A DNA stretch of 34,554 bases from a bacterium (GTDB lineage Bacteria > Desulfobacterota > JAPLJL01): NCBI GenBank assembly GCA_028713675.1, contig JAQTNV010000035.1:1-34554 (forward strand), written 5' to 3'. The notes below the pieces were generated by a model. That model did not search any database. It was given only the letters and a program-made list of their open reading frames with translations, and had not been told where the DNA came from. The position numbers and the translations under genes are program-made. How positions within the stretch are numbered: position 1 is the first letter of the stretch; each line of letters starts with the position of its first letter. This document shows positions 23,413 through 29,661 of this stretch, piece by piece.

Positions 23413-24021
23413 CGAATATTTGCCTGACTTCTCACGCACAGTAAAGCCAATCCGGCGGCTGGGCGGGAGTTCAGGATCAGGTTCCGGTTCCTCGGGTGGG
23501 TTGAGCAACCTCATGATCTGCTGGAGAACCTCGGTTATGGCAGTCTCATGCACATTCAAACGCGTCGTCAGCTTTCGTTCCAATTCCGCCAGCTTTCGAG
23601 CCAAATCTCTTTGATCCACCAGCATCCTTCGCATGCTGATAAAAGCCCTGACCACAAAGACACTCATCTTGATTGCTCTCTGACTGTTCAGAACATTTGC
23701 GGCCATAATGGCCCCGTGCTCAGTGAAGGCAAGAGGCAATTTCCTTCGACCCCCGTGAGCATAACCGGCCTTTACCCGGGTTCCGCAAGCGTTCCCACTT
23801 GAAGTCGCAATTTGCGACTTCAAGATTTGTACCTCTTCCGGCTCAAGACGGAAGACAAAATCGGGTGGGAATCTTTCCGTATTCCGCTTGACCTGTTCGT
23901 TCATCCGCTTGGTAGGCACGCCATAGATACGCGCCAGATCGGCATCCAAAATTACCCTCCGCCCTCGGATAATAAGGATCTTGCTCTCGATATGCTCAAC
24001 GGGGATTATCGCTTTGCTCAT
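23392..24021 (-). CDS. ORF6N domain DNA-binding-type protein
   Basis: The 209-residue product has an N-terminal ORF6N domain (about 8-130), with 'VILDADLARIYGVPTKRMNEQ', 'FPPDFVFRL' and 'AFTEHGAIMAANVLNS'. A coiled-coil region follows (140-175), then a Pro/Glu-rich linker and a basic tail. ORF6N domains occur in phage and mobile-element proteins with KilA-N or antirepressor partners and are thought to bind DNA. Here the usual short loop between LKSQIATS and GGRR is extended by about 14 residues (GNACGTRVKAGYAH). The coding sequence for LKSQIATSS is a perfect 27-base palindrome. The gene is the only intact member of at least three ORF6N copies in the island. Confidence 0.9.
   Translation of the reverse strand: MSKAIIPVEHIESKILIIRGRRVILDADLARIYGVPTKRMNEQVKRNTERFPPDFVFRLEPEEVQILKSQIATSSGNACGTRVKAGYAHGGRRKLPLAFTEHGAIMAANVLNSQRAIKMSVFVVRAFISMRRMLVDQRDLARKLAELERKLTTRLNVHETAITEVLQQIMRLLNPPEEPEPDPELPPSRRIGFTVREKSGKYSNKRKNN
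23798..23824. repeat. Perfect 27-base palindrome inside the ORF6N gene
   Basis: Arms CTTGAAGTCGCAA and TTGCGACTTCAAG flank a single central base. A near-identical palindrome occurs at 31273-31297, outside any gene. Confidence 0.9.
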
Positions 24022-24317
24022 GGATTTCGTTTAGAGCGTTAATAGCATCTATCTGGTCTGTTTGGTTCCTTCCGCCAGGAATTATCGGTTGGTCCATTGT
24101 CTGATTTGATGGACGGAAAGTCAAGAATGGTCATGTGTCACAAGCAAGACGCGTAAAGCGTAAGGCGTGAGGCGTGAAAGTCGAATATGGGACGACCGCC
24201 ACGGAATGAAAATCCCCCTCTCCCCCTTTTAACAAAGGGGGAAATTGAAGGCTCGCAGAGCTCGGAGACAAGAGAAGATCAAAGCTCGTCTAGATGGATA
24301 AAGGAAAAGAGAAACTG
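24022..24317. other. Intergenic region, repeats only
   Basis: Holds a GTCTGTTTGG fragment (24055), GCGTAAG/GCGTGAG 7-base words (24150-24178) and a CCCCCTTTTAACAAAGGGGG hairpin (about 24222-24241). No gene seen. Confidence 0.6.
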
Positions 24318-24416
24318 TTATTCAATCTCGCCGGAAATAATTGCGATCCAGATGATCGGGAAAAGGACGACCACCGCGAAACCGAACTTCAGCAACTGAA
24401 GATCAAGAAGATCCAT
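24318..24416 (-). CDS. Small 32-residue single-helix membrane protein
   Basis: A 33-codon frame starts at an ATG whose upstream sequence (AAAGGAGGAACCCC) is one of the best ribosome binding sites in the window. The product is MDLLDLQLLKFG, then FAVVVLFPIIWIAIISG, then EIE: one hydrophobic helix of about 17-19 residues with acidic ends. The size and layout resemble small membrane proteins that regulate larger complexes, but no family is recognised. It lies 126 bp downstream of another small gene on the same strand, with a repeat between them. Confidence 0.65.
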   Translation of the reverse strand: MDLLDLQLLKFGFAVVVLFPIIWIAIISGEIE

Positions 24417-24542
24417 GGGGTTCCTCCTTTATCATTGATAGCTAAAGGCATGGGGCATAGGGCAAAAGCAATGAGCAATGAGCCAACCCAGACTGCATCG
24501 AGCCGACTACGCGAACGCTTCGTCGCCCAGGCCACCGGATGA

Positions 24543-24743
24543 TTAAGCACATCCGCATAATGGAAAAGAAATACAAATGTTATTAACCTCGGAATCGAAG
24601 AAATCCCTGCAGATAATTTTTATTTCGTCGTTGTACTCAATCATCATGGCGATATGCTCCAGGCGTTTATCGTTCGCCTTGCCATGAATCAAACCTCTGA
24701 AGACTTTCAGATCGTAACCACTAACCTCAAGTATTTTCATCAT
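24543..24743 (-). CDS. Small protein of 66 residues, unknown function
   Basis: Two adjacent ATG codons follow a strong AGAGGAGGG site. The product (MMKILEVSGYDLKVFRG, ..., IKIICRDFFDSEVNNICI) is small and mixed in character, with three cysteines in the last third, one near the end in CGCA. No domain recognised. It may form a two-gene unit with the small membrane protein downstream. Confidence 0.6.
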   Translation of the reverse strand: MMKILEVSGYDLKVFRGLIHGKANDKRLEHIAMMIEYNDEIKIICRDFFDSEVNNICISFPLCGCA

Positions 24744-25132
24744 CGCTGCCCTCCTCTAGCTATATCCTAAAAGAGACAGATGACAGGGAATGACACTCGG
24801 CCGACTAGGTGATGGGTCATAGGTCATAGGTGATGGGCAAAAGATAAGAGAAAAGCAGAAGACGGACCGCAGAGTCGACTACGCGAACGCTTCGTCGCCC
24901 AGGCCGCGGCCTCCGGGCCCGTAAGGGCCTACGGCCCGGAGGGTAAGCAGCGAAAAGCCGTGAGACCTAAGACGTGAAAACAAGTGATGGGTAATAGGTG
25001 ATAGGGAAAAACCTAAATAACCTGGATTCCTGATCAGGTCGGGAATGACGAAAAAAGAGAGATTCTTCGCCCCTCGCAAAGCTTCCCGCCGTTTCACACG
25101 GGACACGCGGGGCTCCGAATGACAAGGAAGGT
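24744..25132. repeat. Repeat-filled region
   Basis: CATAGGT/GATGGGC words (24808-24840), a GACTACGCGAACGCTTCGTC element (24877-24905) that is also present at 24504-24532, a CCTCCGGGCCCG...CGGCCCGGAGG stem-loop (24910-24942), GATGGGT/GATAGGG words (24983-25005) and a GGATTCCTGATCAGGTCGGG element (25022-25041). No gene seen. Confidence 0.8.
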
Positions 25133-25371
25133 GCTTACTGCCTACTGGTCTGTCTTGATCGCTTAGAGCATAGCCTCCGGCCCCGCTTCCAGCCCGTAGG
25201 GCTTACAGGCCGGAGGGTAGGGCCTACGGCCCGGAGGGGGCATAGGGCATAGCGCAAAGAATGTTTTGCTGGTTTATCTTGTTCATCTGCTTTTTCTAAC
25301 TACCCAACAACCAAGCCACCTTCTTTTTCCGGCTACCGGCTACTTGCTACCTATTTTCTGCCTTCTGCTCA
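25133..25371. repeat. Composite word-repeat, copy 2, with inserted stem-loops
   Basis: The same ordered words as at 11815-11985, but with a 64-bp block of CCTCCGG-type inverted repeats (25174-25237) inserted within the GCATAG words. It ends in CCGGCTA, CTTGCTA and TCTGCCT words that run to the stop codon of the acyl-CoA dehydrogenase gene. Confidence 0.9.
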
Positions 25372-26982
25372 CTATTTCTTCCCCTCCGGTGACGATTCCG
25401 CTTCGGCCAGGGCCAGGTCCTGGTAGGCGTGGAACAGCCGGGCGCAGAAATCATCCCACCGCCGGCAAATTTCCAGGGTTTTTTCGCTCATCTCGAAAAG
25501 GTGGGTAATCGCCAGGAGCTCGCTGATCTCGTCCGAGCATTCCTTGACCACGGCCTTGTCCGCGCCCCGGAGCAGGCTGGCCACGAAATCGGCCGGAGGA
25601 CACCAGCCCGCCGCCCGCTGGAAATCCCGGTGCATCTGGGTCAGGAGCACATTGCGCGGCCCCTCCCACAACTCGTTCACCATTCCGTCCCGGAACATGC
25701 GGGGCAGGTTGGAGAAATCCTCCATCACCCCGTGTCCGCCCATGATGCTGATCCCCAGGCGCCCGTGGTCAATGGCGTCGTAAGCCACGGTGATTTTCTG
25801 GAGCATGATCAGCTGGCGCATCTCGAACCGCTGCCGCTTCAGCTCCAGGGGCTCGTCCGTCTCCAGGCCGGGGGCCAGACCGCCGGGGAGCCGGAGGAAA
25901 TCCCGGTAAACCTTGAAGGCCCCCGCGGTTGAACGCCGGGCGAAATGTTCCAGCTCGGCGATCTGCCTGGCCGCCATGGGGAAATCCTTGAGGGCCACCC
26001 CGAAGGCGGTGCGGAACTCGGCGTATTTCTTGATCTCGCGCAGGCCGTAAGCCATGCCGCTGCTCATCCCGATCCCCACCGCCAGGCGGGAGAGCGTGAG
26101 GACGATCCCGACCACGTTGGCCACCCCCCGGTCCAGGGGGCCGACGGGATAAGCCAGCGCGCCGTTCAGGGTGATCTCGGCGGTAGGCAGTTCGACCGTT
26201 CCCAGTTTCCACTTGAGGCGGTCGATGGTGTAGCCGTTCCGGATCTCCTTTTCCTTGTTGCCCGGAAGCCACATGGGGAGGACGAAGAGGCCGATCTTTT
26301 CCGAGCCCTGGGCCTTGGCGGTGATCACCGCGTAGTCCGCCTGGGCCGCGGAGCAGAAAAACTTGGTCCCGTAGAGGCGCCAGCCGCCGCCCTCCGGCAC
26401 GGCTTCGAGCAGGTTGGCCGGGACGTCGGAACCGCCCTGGATCTCGGAAACAAACTGGGCCCCGACCGCGAAATCGCCGTCTCTCCCCTCCTTGACGTCG
26501 GCCAGGATCCTCCTGGTTTCGGCCGTGTCCGCGAATTTTTCCAGGAGCGCCACCAGGCCCCAGGTGCAGGTCAGGGGGCAGCCGACCCCGGCCTCGGAGA
26601 TCTGACTGAGGAGATATATCTTGAGAAACCGGATCCAGGGTGAGGACCGCTGGGAGAAAATACCCTCGGAGAAGACCTCTTTTTCCAGCACCTCGGTCTC
26701 GTAGGGACGGACAATGTGGTCGATCCGGTTCTTGTGGCCGTCATAGTGCAGCATGAAGGGCCGGTTCTCGGGACGGGCGGCCCTTTCCGCCAGCTCGCGC
26801 CAGCGGGAGGACGCCTTTTTCGAAAATTTCCCGGCTTCCCGGTCCGCTTCCGCGGCTTCTCTGCCCGCGAAGACCAGCACCATCTTCTGCAGGAAGGGAT
26901 CGTCCGCGTAGAAATCCACCCCTTTTCTCCATTCCAGGAATGAATTGAAGCTGTAGGGATTGTTACGGTCGGGAAGCGACAT
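25372..26982 (-). CDS. Acyl-CoA dehydrogenase, AidB-like
   Basis: The 536-residue product matches the AidB-like branch of FAD-dependent acyl-CoA dehydrogenases. It has the alpha-helical N-terminal domain, a beta domain with 'QFVSEIQGGSDVPANLLEAV' (FAD and substrate contacts) and WRLYGTKFFCSAAQADY, and a C-terminal helical domain with 'GGHGVMEDFSNLPRMFRDGM' followed by NELWEGPRNVL. The glutamate in that last motif lies where these enzymes have the catalytic base. It probably oxidises an acyl-CoA with transfer of electrons to an ETF; the substrate is unknown, and a DNA-repair role as in E. coli AidB cannot be inferred. The start has an AGGAGG site upstream. No ETF gene is adjacent. Confidence 0.93.
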   Translation of the reverse strand: MSLPDRNNPYSFNSFLEWRKGVDFYADDPFLQKMVLVFAGREAAEADREAGKFSKKASSRWRELAERAARPENRPFMLHYDGHKNRIDHIVRPYETEVLEKEVFSEGIFSQRSSPWIRFLKIYLLSQISEAGVGCPLTCTWGLVALLEKFADTAETRRILADVKEGRDGDFAVGAQFVSEIQGGSDVPANLLEAVPEGGGWRLYGTKFFCSAAQADYAVITAKAQGSEKIGLFVLPMWLPGNKEKEIRNGYTIDRLKWKLGTVELPTAEITLNGALAYPVGPLDRGVANVVGIVLTLSRLAVGIGMSSGMAYGLREIKKYAEFRTAFGVALKDFPMAARQIAELEHFARRSTAGAFKVYRDFLRLPGGLAPGLETDEPLELKRQRFEMRQLIMLQKITVAYDAIDHGRLGISIMGGHGVMEDFSNLPRMFRDGMVNELWEGPRNVLLTQMHRDFQRAAGWCPPADFVASLLRGADKAVVKECSDEISELLAITHLFEMSEKTLEICRRWDDFCARLFHAYQDLALAEAESSPEGKK

Positions 26983-27413
26983 GGAAAACCTCCTTATTTA
27001 ATAAATATTTACGATTGACGATTGACGAATGTCCATCGAAATAACTCGGGATAAAACGATTGGGAATAGAAATCCCACTTCCTTCCCCTTTTTATAAAGG
27101 GGGAAACCAAAACCGCATAATGAAGACGTTTAATTTCTAATGAAGCCGATTATATTCCCAGCAGGGGGAAAGGGTCAATTTCAAGAGAGCATAGAGCAGA
27201 GAGCAAAACAGGTCATAAGTGATGGGTGATGGGTGATGGGTGATGGGTGATGGGTGATGGGTGATGGGTGATGGGTGATGGGTGATGGGTCATAGGTGAT
27301 AGGTTTAAACCCAATACCCATCGTATCTATTGTGTCAAATTATCCAATTATATTCTGACGCTACGGATTTATCCCGAAGGGTTTATCTGAGGGACACTAT
27401 GGACGCCTTTGCC
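26983..27413. other. Non-coding gap with tandem heptamers
   Basis: No gene seen. It holds CGATTGA words (27011-27026), a CCCCTTTTTATAAAGGGG hairpin (about 27087-27104), the exact (GATGGGT)10 array at 27221-27290, and an inverted copy of the 10812-10851 element at 27361-27400. Confidence 0.7.
27221..27290. repeat. Exact tandem heptamer (GATGGGT) x10
   Basis: Seventy bases are ten perfect copies of GATGGGT, with diverged units (CATAGGT, GATAGGT) on the far side. It lies about 240-310 bp upstream of the acyl-CoA dehydrogenase start. Confidence 0.97.
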
Positions 27414-28037
27414 CTATGTTCTCTTTCCCTTCATCGACCCGGGCACCAGGCCTGCGATTTTGATCAACAAGCCGACATCTCCCTTGATCTTGATTTTGCC
27501 GGCCATGAAGGCCACCTGGCTATTGATCTCGCCCTTGAAGATGGCCCTTAAATCGTCCAGGCTCATCACCATGGCCGCCGCCGGAGCTTCCGCCTGATTA
27601 AACCGGGTGATGCTCTTCGCGGACGGCTGGCCCGGGCGGATGATTTCCACCTCGATTTTTCCTCTAACTACTTTAAGAAAGTCATAGTTCTTCCTGTTAA
27701 CCGCGATACGGGCGTCATCCAGCTTCTGATTAATAAGCGCTCCCCCCAATTCGCCGGCCTCGGAAATGCCGTCAAGCCAATCCGCTTCCGACATCTCGAA
27801 TTCCATCATCGGCCTGGGGATTCCGCCTTCGATGATATCCAGCTTCCTGCCGTCGGTTATCTTCAAGCAGTATTTATACCCGGTTTCTCCCGTGATCTTG
27901 AACTGAACGGTGAACTCTGTCCCGTCCATCCCCGGCATGGGGGTCTCCCTGATCGCCTTTTCCACGTTCCCGCGCACATATTCGGTGAAGAACTCCTTCA
28001 TCCCGATCCCTTCCCGCGGAAATTCATGATCAGCCAT
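27414..28037 (-). CDS. SCP2 sterol-binding-domain protein
   Basis: The 207-residue product ends in a clear SCP2-type lipid-binding domain (about 120-205), with the 'FKGEINSQVAFMAGKIKIKG' signature and hydrophobic end strands. The first half (FTVQFKITGETGYKYCLKIT, then GIPRPMMEFEMSEADWLDGI) has the same character and may be a second SCP2-like unit. Such proteins bind fatty acyl or sterol-like ligands in the cytoplasm. AGGTAGGAT precedes the ATG. The TAG stop is supplied by an ACATAGGGC word of the repeat that follows. It sits next to the acyl-CoA dehydrogenase gene, which fits lipid metabolism, but 431 bp separate them. Confidence 0.88.
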   Translation of the reverse strand: MADHEFPREGIGMKEFFTEYVRGNVEKAIRETPMPGMDGTEFTVQFKITGETGYKYCLKITDGRKLDIIEGGIPRPMMEFEMSEADWLDGISEAGELGGALINQKLDDARIAVNRKNYDFLKVVRGKIEVEIIRPGQPSAKSITRFNQAEAPAAAMVMSLDDLRAIFKGEINSQVAFMAGKIKIKGDVGLLIKIAGLVPGSMKGKRT

Positions 28038-28184
28038 TTTAATATCCTACCTAATCACGGTGATGGGCGACAGGTGATCCTCCTGCGCCAAGCCTACGGA
28101 GGGTAAATCGGATAACTGGTCGGAGGACAGGTCCGCTCAGGATGACAGCCACCGAGCGCAAAGAGCCGAGAGCGAGAAACAACC

Positions 28185-28218
28185 AATAAATAAACGGCCG
28201 GGAAGAAACCCCCGGCCG
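28185..28218 (-). terminator. Intrinsic terminator of the redoxin operon
   Basis: On the - strand CGGCCGGG (28218-28211) and CCCGGCCG (28202-28195) form a perfect 8-bp stem, followed by TTTATTTATT. It lies 62 bp after the redoxin stop codon. A second GC-rich inverted repeat (CCGCCCG...CGGGCGG, about 28239-28264) lies between them. Confidence 0.7.
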
Positions 28219-28279
28219 GTTAGATCCGTTCCCGCTTCCGCCCGCAACGAAATCGGCGGGCGGGGCTGTTTCCCCTTCT

Positions 28280-28813
28280 TTACATCGACTTCATCCTTTG
28301 GCTTACTCTTCCCGCCCCGCTGATCTGCAGGCCGGAGGGAACGGATTCCGAGTTCGGATCTTCCAGTATCCGCAGGAGCTTTTCATTGGTCGGAAAATCC
28401 TGGATGTCCGAACTGTAATGCGAATAAACCACCGTACCGTACATATCGACGACAAAGATCGCAGGCAATCTGCCTAATTTTTCAAATACGATTTTCTGAT
28501 TGTAGAGCTTGGCCACCCTTTCCCGGTCATCGGGCAAACCGCCGAACGGAAGCTCATACGCTTTCCACATGTTCCCGAATTCGGTTTTCGAATGCTGGCC
28601 GATCACGAACACCTCGGCATTTAAATGTTTGAATCTCCGATATTCATTTTTCAGGCCTTCCAGGTGCCACTGGGTATAACGGCAGTTGAATCCCCGGAGA
28701 AAATCCAGGACCAGCATGTTTTTATAAAGATAATCCGAGAGCATGAACTGGTTGCCCTGGAAATCCTCCAAGGAGAAATCCGGAGCTTTGATGCCCGGTA
28801 TTATCTCATTCAT
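28280..28813 (-). CDS. Redoxin/peroxiredoxin-like protein with a single cysteine
   Basis: The 177-residue product has a thioredoxin fold of the AhpC/TSA-redoxin type: the APDFSLEDFQGNQFMLSDYL start, the active-site helix with LDFLRGFNCRYTQWHLEGL (Cys44), and PAIFVVDMYGTVVYSHYS near residue 120. Cys44 is the only cysteine, so there is no resolving cysteine and no CxxC; any peroxidase cycle would need an external thiol. AGGGAGGTG precedes the ATG. It follows two small genes with a 25-bp gap and is ended by a terminator. It is the last gene of the putative sigma-54 operon. Confidence 0.85.
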   Translation of the reverse strand: MNEIIPGIKAPDFSLEDFQGNQFMLSDYLYKNMLVLDFLRGFNCRYTQWHLEGLKNEYRRFKHLNAEVFVIGQHSKTEFGNMWKAYELPFGGLPDDRERVAKLYNQKIVFEKLGRLPAIFVVDMYGTVVYSHYSSDIQDFPTNEKLLRILEDPNSESVPSGLQISGAGRVSQRMKSM

Positions 28814-28838
28814 GATTCACCTCCCTCCGTTTCCGGAG

Positions 28839-29039
28839 CTAGGCCCCGCTCAAAAAACTCAGGAACAAAAACAACCCGGCGGCCAAGGCCAGGAGCAGGG
28901 CGAAATAAACCTGCTTCTTGAATATCCGCCGGTTAAGCCACCCGCGGCGGTTATACCGTCTTCCCAGAATCCGGGATTCACCGCCCGTCCCAAGGAGATA
29001 CCTGGCCGAGAGGTATTCGCTGTCCGGTTTTTTCGGCAT
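28839..29039 (-). CDS. Small tail-anchored-type membrane protein
   Basis: I chose the ATG at 29039 (MPKKPDSEYLSARYLLGTGG); a GTG at 29048 is an alternative, and an earlier ATG at 29090 would overlap the previous gene. The 66-residue product has a basic middle (GRRYNRRGWLNRRIFKK) and one C-terminal transmembrane helix (VYFALLLALAAGLFLFLSFL), so most of it should face the cytoplasm. No family recognised. It lies 29 bp after the upstream gene and 25 bp before the redoxin gene, so all three are probably one transcript. Confidence 0.65.
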   Translation of the reverse strand: MPKKPDSEYLSARYLLGTGGESRILGRRYNRRGWLNRRIFKKQVYFALLLALAAGLFLFLSFLSGA

Positions 29040-29068
29040 TTCCGCCACCCATGATTCCCCTGCCCCGG

Positions 29069-29326
29069 TCAGACAATCTCGAACCTGCATTTTGTCAGCC
29101 GGCCTTTGAATTTTATCCGCCCCGTCGCGAGCAGGTGGTCTAATACCTCGGCGACAAATTCATCCTTTGCCGGAATTTCTTCCTCTTCCAGGACCTCGTC
29201 AATCGCCCCGATCACTTCCATCAGGCTGGTCTGCGTGACCATGACGGCCGGGCGCTTCTCCGGCGGTGCTTCCACCCATTCAACCTGGATTTTTTTGCCC
29301 GCGACATTCGCGCTCAACGCGTTCAT
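29069..29326 (-). CDS. Small protein of 85 residues, unknown function
   Basis: The ATG at 29326 (MNALSANVAGKKIQVEWV) is preceded by a weak GGTGAG site; the frame stays open far upstream, but through sequence that holds a sigma-54-type promoter. The product has an N-terminal beta-strand pair, an acidic helix (EVIGAIDEVLEEEEIPAKDE) and a basic end (GRIKFKGRLTKCRFEIV). No domain is recognised. It is the first gene after the GG-N10-GC promoter and begins a three-gene unit with a small membrane protein and a redoxin. Confidence 0.65.
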   Translation of the reverse strand: MNALSANVAGKKIQVEWVEAPPEKRPAVMVTQTSLMEVIGAIDEVLEEEEIPAKDEFVAEVLDHLLATGRIKFKGRLTKCRFEIV

Positions 29327-29475
29327 GTTCTCACCATCTTTCCGGCGCCGGCCGGGATGTGGGCGCCATCGAAACAATAACGATTTCAGGAAAAGCCACT
29401 TATTAACCCTCCCGCCATTCCGGATGGATTCCAAGACTTTTTTCTCCCATGAAATAGTCAGATATATCTTTATTG

Positions 29476-29492
29476 TGCAAAAAGGATACCAA
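29476..29492 (-). promoter_or_regulatory. Sigma-54 (RpoN) type promoter
   Basis: On the - strand the sequence is TTGGTATCCTTTTTGCA: GG and GC elements separated by exactly ten bases, with the conserved TTGG and TTTGCA context. It lies 150 bp upstream of the 85-residue gene and immediately downstream of an NtrC-type activator gene on the same strand. Confidence 0.65.
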
Positions 29493-29661
29493 GCCAAAAA
29501 AAACCTGGTGATATCTATAGGTAGGGGTTCTCTGATTGTGTATCTATTAGTTTGAATCCGGAGTGACAAAAGTATACAAATATTTCCTTCCCGGCCGGAC
29601 AAAAATCCTGTTTTTCAGGAAATAATCCCTGCGGGTCGGACAATGTCGAAAGAGAAATTTT

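Noticed and set aside
23313-23450. N-terminal extension of the six-helix membrane protein
   Set aside because: The extra codons run through repeat copy D and the 3' end of the ORF6N gene; the hydrophobic protein starts naturally at MNTKIYKYG.
20192-24021. Integron cassette array with attC sites
   Set aside because: The gene-plus-repeat layout is similar, but the repeat lacks the RYYYAAC and GTTRRRY core sites and no tyrosine integrase gene is present in the window.
24879-25106. - strand frame in the repeat region
   Set aside because: It consists of dispersed GGATTCCTGATCAGG and CCGGAGG repeat sequence and has no ribosome binding site or recognisable protein features.
29327-29602. N-terminal extension of the 85-residue gene to 29602
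   Set aside because: The extension has no family features and would place the sigma-54-type promoter inside the coding sequence; the ATG at 29326 fits better.
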